Below are positions 1 to 5,453 of a stretch of 5,483 nucleotides of DNA, piece by piece. The stretch's first letter is position 1. Every line of letters starts with the position of its first letter. Origin of the DNA: WFZT01 sp964398355 (GTDB lineage: Bacteria > Hydrothermota > Hydrothermia > B15-G9 > WFZT01); the NCBI GenBank assembly GCA_964398355.1, contig CAYNMM010000011.1, positions 1-5,483 of the forward strand, given 5' to 3'. The translations under genes and the position numbers were made by a program. The notes under the pieces were generated by a model. It was not told where the DNA came from and did no database searches. It saw nothing but the letters and a program-made list of their open reading frames with translations.

Positions 1-1235
1 TACTTCACTTTCACATACACCATGTCGTTGTTGGTGAATTGGCCGAATAAGCCCTCTGTTCCTGTGAATACATTCGCACCGACGAGGATATTAAAACCGT
101 CAGCAAGGTCATAAGCCACAGACGGACGCAGAAGGGACGACTCTCCATTAAAATCGTAGTATGCGAAAAACTTTATATCAAGCGTTTCATTCCAGAATTT
201 CTTATCAGCAAGGAAAGTTGCCATGCTGGAAAATTCATCCTCTTTGATAGAATCTTCGTAATCGAGAATTGCCCTCTGAATGAACTGACCACTGAGATGC
301 CATCCCATAAGCGTATAATCCACTCCCACCAGATAATGTAGATAATTCTTTTCAACCACTGACTCCAGTGCACCTGGATCCTGAGTGTTGAAATACTTTC
401 CTGAGTAAAAAGCACCTTCCCCTCTGAGGACAACAGGACCGAGTGTCGTGCTGAAGCTTCCACCACCTATCTCTAATCTATGATATTCTGGATAGAGTGT
501 CAGACTATCGAGTCTAATCCTCTGCGAATCAAGTCGTGTAACATGTTTTACAACATGAATAACAGGATCATCATCCCATGCATAGCCTGCCATTAGTTCA
601 AAATCTACGAGTCGAGACAGGACTGAAAATTTCGCAAAAAACTCGCTATTTTCGAGACTCTTTTCAACAACCATTCTCGATGAATCAAATCTGAATGGAG
701 CAGGAAATGTCGGAAGTTGCGGCTTCCAGATACTACCGGGTTCAGGAAACTTATCAGGTACAAACGCTGGTATCCACACAACTTCAAATGTATTATCGCC
801 CACATAGTAATCGGCCTTAACACTCGTTATCCCCATTCTTACCTCATCAAAATCTGGCAGGATGAACTCCCTTAAATCTTTAGGTGAAACGATGTCTGTG
901 ATAAAGACACCATCAGCCTTTCCCCAGATTATCTGTTGCTTACCAATTCTAACATCAACAGATGGGAAATAGATATCAAGGTAAGCTTCTCTAACACCGA
1001 ATTCTATATTTTTTCCAGAATACTGATTGACATAGGGATTGAATTTAAATGCAATCTTATCCCTGTTTTGCTCGATGTTCAAATTAAAGGTGTTCTGGAT
1101 AATGGCAAATTCATTATCCAAGCTAACAAGAACACCGGTGTAATTTCTGAGGAATCCAGAGAAATTTAACTTTTGTGCCTGAATTACGCCAATTGTGGTC
1201 AGGAATATGAGTGCGGTAATTAATTTTTTATTCAT
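1..1235 (-). CDS. Outer-membrane beta-barrel protein, DUF1302-like (partial, C-terminus cut by window edge)
   Basis: The frame is open from ATG at 1235 to the left edge: 411 complete codons plus two bases (TA), with no stop inside. A GGAGG Shine-Dalgarno (1243-1247) sits 7 bases before the ATG. The product opens with a Sec signal peptide (MNKK, hydrophobic stretch, likely cleavage after VIQA at residue 20). The rest alternates polar and hydrophobic residues with many aromatics, as in an outer-membrane barrel. Residues 93-124 (VRIGKQQIIWGKADG, then DIVSPKDLREF) match, from memory, the conserved N-terminal block of DUF1302-type barrels that often accompany RND transporters. The visible end (residues 400-411, FTNNDMVYVKVK) looks like a last barrel strand, so probably only a Tyr or a few residues are missing. 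As last gene of the operon it probably gives the outer-membrane step of the system. Substrate and pore activity are unknown. The barrel call is firm; the exact family is less so. Confidence 0.8.
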   Translation of the reverse strand, partial: MNKKLITALIFLTTIGVIQAQKLNFSGFLRNYTGVLVSLDNEFAIIQNTFNLNIEQNRDKIAFKFNPYVNQYSGKNIEFGVREAYLDIYFPSVDVRIGKQQIIWGKADGVFITDIVSPKDLREFILPDFDEVRMGITSVKADYYVGDNTFEVVWIPAFVPDKFPEPGSIWKPQLPTFPAPFRFDSSRMVVEKSLENSEFFAKFSVLSRLVDFELMAGYAWDDDPVIHVVKHVTRLDSQRIRLDSLTLYPEYHRLEIGGGSFSTTLGPVVLRGEGAFYSGKYFNTQDPGALESVVEKNYLHYLVGVDYTLMGWHLSGQFIQRAILDYEDSIKEDEFSSMATFLADKKFWNETLDIKFFAYYDFNGESSLLRPSVAYDLADGFNILVGANVFTGTEGLFGQFTNNDMVYVKVK

Positions 1236-1242
1236 TTTAAAA

Positions 1243-1249
1243 CCTCCTT
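1243..1249 (-). promoter_or_regulatory. Ribosome binding site of the barrel gene
   Basis: AAGGAGG on the minus strand lies 7 bases before the ATG at 1235. It fixes the start of the barrel gene, directly ahead of a signal peptide. It lies only about 6 bases downstream of the large hairpin at 1256-1292, so the hairpin could influence ribosome access without covering the site. Confidence 0.75.
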
Positions 1250-1255
1250 GTGGAA

Positions 1256-1292
1256 GTGGGCGGAGCGGCGGCGAAGCCGCCGCTCCGCCCAT
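1256..1292 (-). repeat. Very stable GC-rich intergenic hairpin
   Basis: Bases 1258-1272 and 1276-1290 are perfect 15-bp inverted repeats (GGGCGGAGCGGCGGC and its complement) around a 3-base loop (GAA on plus, UUC in the operon mRNA). An outer T-A pair and a G-T wobble extend the stem to 17 pairs. It begins 3 bases after the LolA-like stop codon and fills most of the 60-base spacer before the barrel gene. It is almost pure G+C in an AT-leaning region. No U-run follows on the minus strand, so it is not a standard intrinsic terminator. A 3'-end stabilising or partially terminating hairpin, or an inserted REP-like repeat, would fit. Confidence 0.8.
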
Positions 1293-1295
1293 ATT

Positions 1296-2069
1296 TTACA
1301 ATCCTCTCCTCATCATCCTCTCTGTAAACATCCTCGATGGTATCCCTGTGTCTATCTTTATGTCCTTTAATTCCATAATCGTTTTGTGATTCTTCTGCAC
1401 ATTGTCCATCGTCACTTTTGTGATGATCCAGTAACCCTTTATTTTCTCGTACTTGTCCACGATCAGCGTCTTCAAATACTCTCCATCCTCATCGTAAAAT
1501 TCCCGCTTCAATCCGATCCACTTGCCTTTGACAACCCATGTTATCGTTTTCGAATACATGTAATCAGGATCCTTGGGGATACTCTCAATCACATAACAAT
1601 CTTCGCCTCTGTACTTTTCTTCCCTCAAAATTCTGTGCTTATCCTGTGAAGGTTTTCTTTCTCCAAGGTCATCGTAAGTGAAATCAGATCCCATAAAGTA
1701 ATCACCTTTGCTGTCACTCGATATTCTCTTTACTTTCTTCAACGCAGGGAGGTAAATCCACTGATCATCTTCTTTTCCCGGATCGTCGTAGCTCCAGTTC
1801 ATAAACGATGTATTCTTAACATCCGGGGGGCTTATGAAGAACATTATCTTCTTTTCCACCTTGCCAAAATCCCTGATGAATTGTTTTATGATTCTAACCC
1901 TTTTATCACCCCTCGAGTTGATAAGGGTCATGACCAGGGTCGCCTCCATGTCTTTGCCGGTAGGTCTATTGTAAACCTTCTCCATGACCTCGAGACCGGT
2001 CAATTTTTGCTCTGCAGTTAATGTGGTTACAAATCCGATTGTCACAAGAATCGCGAGTAACCTTTTCAT
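1296..2069 (-). CDS. Periplasmic LolA-like protein (outer membrane lipoprotein-sorting family)
   Basis: This 257-residue protein begins with a signal peptide (MKRLLAILVTIGFVTTLTA, likely cleaved before EQ). There is no lipobox cysteine, so it should be a soluble periplasmic protein. Residues 79-135 hold the signature of the COG2834 / LolA_like (PF17131-type) family: ISPPDVKNTSFM (79-90), DDQWIYLPALKKVKRIS (101-117), then FMGSDFTYDDL (125-135). These proteins are expected to share the LolA/LolB half-barrel fold, which shields an acyl chain or lipid. They are commonly encoded beside MMPL/RND transporters. The ATG at 2069 overlaps the transporter stop (ATGA), with GGAGG (2076-2080) 6 bases upstream inside the transporter gene, so translation is probably coupled. 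The inferred role is a periplasmic carrier or adaptor between the inner-membrane pump and the outer membrane. It is probably not the housekeeping LolA, given its context and its family motif. The family call is firm; the ligand is unknown. Confidence 0.88.
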   Translation of the reverse strand: MKRLLAILVTIGFVTTLTAEQKLTGLEVMEKVYNRPTGKDMEATLVMTLINSRGDKRVRIIKQFIRDFGKVEKKIMFFISPPDVKNTSFMNWSYDDPGKEDDQWIYLPALKKVKRISSDSKGDYFMGSDFTYDDLGERKPSQDKHRILREEKYRGEDCYVIESIPKDPDYMYSKTITWVVKGKWIGLKREFYDEDGEYLKTLIVDKYEKIKGYWIITKVTMDNVQKNHKTIMELKDIKIDTGIPSRMFTERMMRRGL

Positions 2070-4405
2070 GCTACACCTCCTTTGATTTTCGATTGAACTT
2101 TTTTGAAGTAAATGTTTGAGACAAACAAAATTACAAACATGATGGTCAAAGTTCCAATAAAGCTTGTAAACATATTGAGTGAAACCATCATGCCAAGGGA
2201 CCTATTGGGAGGGAAAACGGAAAAGAGAAGGACCAGGAAGCCAGCAATAACAACTACAGCGTTGTAAAGGATTGCCTTTCCAGAGTGGTGCATTGTCAGG
2301 TGTGAAGTTTCGACCTTGGCAGTGTAAAGTGATTCTCCATATTTTTCTTTAGTCAGGCTGGCGTTTATTCTGTATCGTTCAATGAAATGGACTGCATAGT
2401 CTATACCGATCCCGATGGCTATACTCGAAATGAGTGCAGTTGTTGAGCTTAATGGGATTCCAATAAGGCCCATAACTCCGAATGAAATTATCGTCGTAAT
2501 AGCAATAGGAATTGATCCAATGAGTCCGATTTTTAAACTCCTGAACATGATTGATAGCAAAACAATCACTATCACGAGGGACAGCATCAGGCTCGAGATC
2601 TGTCCTTCGAGAATCAGATCCGTGAAGACCAGTGCTTTGTAACCGGAGCCTGCATAGTTAACTTTTATTCCCAGATCTTCAAATGGTTTCCTGTATTTTT
2701 CTATGAGCGCAATTGCACTTTTTAGAGCCTTTGAGTTATCGCTTTTGAGCTGAAAAGTCACATTCAGCTTTCTGTAATCGTCAGTAACAACCTGCCAGAG
2801 CTTATCAGGGTCGCCGGACATCTCATAAAGTAGAAGATACTGGGCAATCAGGTTTTTATCATCTGGAATGGTGTTGTATTTTTCACTGTCAGCGTGCATT
2901 ACCTTGTTCATCCGCTTCAAAAAGTCAACGAGAGAAAATGCATCACCGACAACCTGCAGGGATCCAACGACTTCTGATTGCATGTTCGAAACAAGCTTCA
3001 GGGCTTGGGGATCCTTGAATGTGTCAGGGTGCTTCCCTTCAAGGATTACATTAAGTGTACTGGTGCCACCAAAGTGCTGATTGATAAATCTATCAGTGAC
3101 CCTGATTTCGCTATTCTTTTCAAACTTGTCCAGGAAACTCGAATTTATCCAGACCCTGGATGTACCGTAAATGGAGATTCCGACAACGACTATCGTGAGT
3201 GCATAAACGAGTTTTTTGTGTGCGATCAAGAAATCTGCAAACCTGTAGGCAAACCTTGATCCATGTGCTTCCTTCTGCGTTATTTTCTTTCCTCTGGGTA
3301 ACCCGAAAAGCATGTTGCCGGCAGGAATGAGTAAAACTGAAAGGAGGAAAGCGACACCAACACCAAAGGCAGAGAAAAGTCCAAAATATTTCACAGGATA
3401 GACCTGGGATGTGAGCAGGGAAATGAAACCAACCATTGTTGTAACAGCTGCCATCATAACCGGTTTCCACATTTCCCTGATCATGTTTACCGTGGCCTCG
3501 AATTTGGAAACTCCAGGATTTTCCTCCATGAAATAGAAGAGGTGGTTGTAAAGGTGAACCCCGTAAGCGATTCCGATAGCAATGAGCATCACCGGTATCA
3601 TCGTACTGACCGAGTAAACAGGAATATTGAGAGTCGCCATTAAGCCAAATGTCCACAAACTGCTGAGAATTACAACGAGCATGGTCAGAAGGGTACCCTT
3701 CCAGCATCTCAGGAGCAGAAATAACACCGTTATAATCACAATGATAACGATGGGGATCATGCGTTTCATATCCCTTGGTCCAAGGTAGGCAAGGGTTCCT
3801 TCAACAATGGGCCTCCCAGCCACATAAATTTTTTCTGGTCCTTCGTATCTGTGTGCGAGATTCAGGATTCTGTGATAAAATTCCTGGGAGAAAACATCGT
3901 CACCTATCCTTGCAACGATAACAGCCACCTTCTCATCCTTAGACACGAGTTTCCCAAACACCATGTCGTTTGTGATGACTTTCTGTCTCAGGTCCTCAAG
4001 AGCCTCAGGATCTTTTGGCACTCTTTTGTAGAATGCTCGGACATCGAGCCCATCTTCTGTGCCCACGATGTTGTCAGCCGTGTAAAGAGATGTAACATCG
4101 TTTTTCTCAATTTCCTTCATCTTCTGGAGTGCTTTTGTGAGCTTTTTTATCTTTGTGAGTGTTGAAGGGTTAAACACACCTTCGTCGTTTTCAATTGCGA
4201 TGATTATCCCGTCTTTTATGTCGAACCAGCTTTCTGCACTATCGCTGTAGATAAAAGCAGGATGGTGTCTGGGCATGTAGTTGTCCAGATTCGTTTCCAT
4301 GCGGGAATTCGTTTTGATTTTGTAAACAAAAAATATCGTTATTATGAGAATTGCAAGGAATACGAGTCCAGGCTTTTTCAGTGGTTTTAAGAGGATCTTT
4401 TCCAT
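2066..4405 (-). CDS. MMPL/RND-superfamily inner-membrane transporter (COG1033-like)
   Basis: With the ATG at 4405 the protein has 779 residues and the duplicated RND plan. Segments are: TM1 (about 14-29), periplasmic loop 1 (30-213), TM2-6 (216-233, 239-258, 265-286, 315-333, 340-363), TM7 (399-416), loop 2 (417-602) and TM8-12 (605-621, 627-649, 655-676, 711-731, 737-767). Size and layout fit single-polypeptide MMPL or Patched-like RND exporters rather than AcrB-type pumps of over 1000 residues. TM10 carries GIGIDYAVHF with the Asp-Tyr pair (669-670) expected to serve proton coupling. The matching TM4 motif reads AIGIAYGVHL and lacks the Asp. Relatives such as MmpL3 and HpnN move lipids or hopanoids, which suggests a hydrophobic cargo here. 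No separate membrane-fusion protein or TolC-type gene is visible. The gene starts 2 bases after the tetR stop and overlaps the next gene by 4. A TTG at 4411 would add two residues but is only 2 bases from the GGAG. Confidence 0.92.
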   Translation of the reverse strand: MEKILLKPLKKPGLVFLAILIITIFFVYKIKTNSRMETNLDNYMPRHHPAFIYSDSAESWFDIKDGIIIAIENDEGVFNPSTLTKIKKLTKALQKMKEIEKNDVTSLYTADNIVGTEDGLDVRAFYKRVPKDPEALEDLRQKVITNDMVFGKLVSKDEKVAVIVARIGDDVFSQEFYHRILNLAHRYEGPEKIYVAGRPIVEGTLAYLGPRDMKRMIPIVIIVIITVLFLLLRCWKGTLLTMLVVILSSLWTFGLMATLNIPVYSVSTMIPVMLIAIGIAYGVHLYNHLFYFMEENPGVSKFEATVNMIREMWKPVMMAAVTTMVGFISLLTSQVYPVKYFGLFSAFGVGVAFLLSVLLIPAGNMLFGLPRGKKITQKEAHGSRFAYRFADFLIAHKKLVYALTIVVVGISIYGTSRVWINSSFLDKFEKNSEIRVTDRFINQHFGGTSTLNVILEGKHPDTFKDPQALKLVSNMQSEVVGSLQVVGDAFSLVDFLKRMNKVMHADSEKYNTIPDDKNLIAQYLLLYEMSGDPDKLWQVVTDDYRKLNVTFQLKSDNSKALKSAIALIEKYRKPFEDLGIKVNYAGSGYKALVFTDLILEGQISSLMLSLVIVIVLLSIMFRSLKIGLIGSIPIAITTIISFGVMGLIGIPLSSTTALISSIAIGIGIDYAVHFIERYRINASLTKEKYGESLYTAKVETSHLTMHHSGKAILYNAVVVIAGFLVLLFSVFPPNRSLGMMVSLNMFTSFIGTLTIMFVILFVSNIYFKKVQSKIKGGVA

Positions 4406-4407
4406 GA

Positions 4408-5001
4408 TCAACTCTCCTTTCGTGTAATTAATTTTTCAACTGACAGCCAGAATTTTTCTCCTTCCTGTAACAGGTCAAAGGAGAATTCACTGTATCGCCA
4501 GTGCATGATAAAAAGTCTCAGTGCGCCAATGATCATGTAACCTAAATGCTCGGGTGGAACATCACTTCTTATTTCTCCGGATTTCTGCCCTTCTCTGAGA
4601 ATATCGACAATTGTGTTCTGAATTGAAGTCATGGTTTCGTAGATCATCCGGGACAGGTGTCTATCGTTTCGGAATAACTCCTCAGAGAAGATGACAGTGG
4701 CAATTGCGCGATTTTTTGAGAAATAAGAGAATCTATCTTTCAGAATGAAATGGAGTTTTTGGAGCGGGGAAAGGTTTGTATTTTTGCTCAAGATGACCAT
4801 GTTTTCGGTGCTCTCTTTGAAAATTGAGAGGATGCCGAGGAGAATATCCAGTTTGCTTTTAAAGTGCCTGTAGATGGCAGACTCAGCAATTCCTATTCTG
4901 CCGGCAAGATTTTTGATAGTGAGCTCCTGTATGCCGTGTTCGGATATGAGCTCAATAGCAGTGTCCAGAATTTGTTTCTGTCGTTTAGTAAATTTTTCCA
5001 T
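4408..5001 (-). CDS. TetR/AcrR-family transcriptional repressor
   Basis: Starting at ATG 5001 the protein has 197 residues, typical for TetR regulators. The N-terminal domain (about residues 5-51) contains the TetR helix-turn-helix: RQKQILDTAIELISEHG leads into LTIKNLAGRIGIAESAIYRHFKSK (27-50), with the usual IYRHF recognition-helix end. The remaining 145 or so residues are the helical ligand-binding and dimerisation domain, which does not reveal the ligand. An in-frame GTG at 5037 would add 12 residues (MNIHSQNS...), but it lies inside the palindromic operator and has no good ribosome site. ATG 5001 is preceded by AAAGGGAG (GGGAG at 5007-5011, 5-base spacing). The gene is first in the operon, with its stop 2 bases before the transporter ATG, so it probably represses itself and the three downstream genes. 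Similarity of the operator to FadR-type sites suggests an acyl-CoA or lipid-like inducer; this is inference. Confidence 0.9.
   Translation of the reverse strand: MEKFTKRQKQILDTAIELISEHGIQELTIKNLAGRIGIAESAIYRHFKSKLDILLGILSIFKESTENMVILSKNTNLSPLQKLHFILKDRFSYFSKNRAIATVIFSEELFRNDRHLSRMIYETMTSIQNTIVDILREGQKSGEIRSDVPPEHLGYMIIGALRLFIMHWRYSEFSFDLLQEGEKFWLSVEKLITRKES
4414..4418 (-). promoter_or_regulatory. Ribosome binding site that decides the transporter start
   Basis: AGGAG on the minus strand lies within the last codons of tetR. It is 8 bases before ATG 4405 but only 2 bases before the alternative TTG at 4411. Normal spacing therefore favours the ATG. Confidence 0.7.
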
Positions 5002-5006
5002 TATGA

Positions 5007-5014
5007 CTCCCTTT
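5007..5014 (-). promoter_or_regulatory. Ribosome binding site that decides the tetR start
   Basis: AAAGGGAG on the minus strand, with 5 bases between its GGGAG core and ATG 5001. It supports the shorter repressor of 197 residues over the 209-residue version from GTG 5037. Confidence 0.7.
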
Positions 5015-5021
5015 GAATTTT

Positions 5022-5041
5022 GTGAGTGAATATTCACTCAC
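5022..5041. promoter_or_regulatory. Palindromic operator, probable TetR autoregulatory site
   Basis: GTGAGTGAATATTCACTCAC is a perfect 20-bp palindrome between the predicted transcription start (about 5049) and the tetR ATG. Perfect dyads of this size directly ahead of a tetR gene are the usual binding site of the encoded repressor. The core TGAGTGAATATTCACTCA closely resembles, as recalled, the TGAATGA-N-TCATTCA operators of Bacillus FadR, an acyl-CoA-responsive TetR protein. Lying at about +8 to +27, it would block initiation or early elongation. No second copy was noticed elsewhere in the window. Confidence 0.85.
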
Positions 5042-5055
5042 TTCGATTGGCATCT

Positions 5056-5084
5056 ATGGTATCGGTATGGGGAGGTTATGTCAA
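5056..5084 (-). promoter_or_regulatory. Predicted sigma-70-type promoter of the operon
   Basis: On the minus strand, TTGACA (5079-5084) matches the -35 consensus exactly. After a 17-base spacer comes TACCAT (5056-5061), matching the -10 consensus at 4 of 6 positions including the first two and last two. Transcription would start near 5049, giving a leader of about 48 bases that includes the whole operator. It is the only good promoter seen ahead of the operon, so all four genes probably depend on it. Confidence 0.65.
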
Positions 5085-5107
5085 TCCCCGAAATGATAAT
5101 CCGCGTG

Positions 5108-5128
5108 AATACTTGATTTTAAAGTATT
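5108..5128. repeat. AT-rich inverted repeat upstream of the promoter
   Basis: AATACTT (5108-5114) and AAGTATT (5122-5128) form a 7-bp inverted repeat around a 7-base spacer, starting 24 bases upstream of the -35 box. It could be a second protein-binding site or chance. No function can be assigned. Confidence 0.35.
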
Positions 5129-5184
5129 GGTCCTGCTGAAGACCCGATTGCTCACCTCAAATTTGCAATCCTTGAGGATGTTTG

Positions 5185-5211
5185 AAAAAAAATTCCTTTG
5201 AGGTAAAAGGA
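5185..5211 (-). terminator. Weak intrinsic-terminator-like hairpin
   Basis: On the minus strand, TCCTTT (5211-5206), a 6-base loop and AAAGGA (5199-5194) are followed by an A and eight Ts (5192-5185). The shape is that of a rho-independent terminator, but the stem has only 6 pairs, two of them G-C. If active, it would end transcription of a minus-strand gene lying right of the window and insulate the operon promoter. The gap to the right edge is long and filled with repeats, which lowers the likelihood. Confidence 0.3.
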
Positions 5212-5250
5212 TCATAAAATTTTAACTTCCTCTTTCTGGGAGTATAGTCC

Positions 5251-5384
5251 TGTGGGAAAGGGCACTCATCATTCTTCAGAATATATCAACATTGTGGGGG
5301 CACTTATCAATATCATCTCCGGTGCCGTTCTAAAGAAGCTAAGCAAACAATAGGCTGTGCGGACACTTATCAACCTCCTCCTCC
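5251..5384 (+). repeat. Imperfect direct repeats TGTG...CACTTATCA (three copies)
   Basis: Two clear copies are TGTGGGGGCACTTATCAA (from 5293) and TGTGCGGACACTTATCAA (from 5356), exactly 63 bases apart. They differ at two of these 18 positions, and looser similarity continues for about 10 bases (TCaTCtcC-like). A poorer copy begins at 5251 (TGTGGGAAAG, then GGCACTCATCA), with two or so extra bases. Repeated TG-starting motifs at one end recall the multiple terminal repeats of IS21-type elements. No transposase is visible, so a remnant or binding-site array is also possible. Confidence 0.5.
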
Positions 5385-5410
5385 GCTTTGCAGGGAAATA
5401 CTTTCAAACC

Positions 5411-5440
5411 TCTCCCCCAAAGCTTTGCCTGTGGGGGAGA
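5411..5440. repeat. C-rich/G-rich hairpin with AAGCTT loop
   Basis: TCTCCCCCA (5411-5419) and TGGGGGAGA (5432-5440) are perfect 9-bp inverted repeats around a 12-base loop. The loop region overlaps the self-complementary CAAAGCTTTG (5418-5427). It resembles short dispersed palindromic repeats found in many bacterial intergenic regions. No T-run follows on either strand, so it is not a plain terminator. Confidence 0.6.
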
Positions 5441-5453
5441 ATCGTCTTACAAA

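Noticed and set aside
173..823. Two short minus-strand open frames (173-466 and 605-823)
   Set aside because: Both lie out of frame within the barrel gene, whose own frame is open throughout with a signal peptide and family motif.
1256..1292. Canonical intrinsic terminator ending the operon after the LolA-like gene
   Set aside because: The stem is strong, but no U-run follows on the minus strand and a same-strand gene with a good ribosome site begins about 20 bases later.
1256..1292. UUCG tetraloop in the hairpin
   Set aside because: Reading the loop as UUCG would leave a C-C mismatch as closing pair; the actual fold is a UUC triloop closed by C-G.
1296..2069. Housekeeping LolA or a lipoprotein
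   Set aside because: The motif block is that of the COG2834 LolA-like branch found with RND genes, and the signal peptide has no lipobox cysteine.
3120..3707. Open frame of 195 codons on the minus strand inside the transporter gene
   Set aside because: It lies in another frame of the same strand as the clear MMPL/RND protein, has no ribosome site or recognisable domain, and its Cys/His/Trp-rich composition is typical of an out-of-frame translation.
936..4165. Several plus-strand open frames of 64-104 codons
   Set aside because: All but one sit antisense to well-supported genes and the other (1195-1389) runs from the barrel gene's start across the hairpin spacer into the LolA-like gene; none has a convincing ribosome site or protein-like features.
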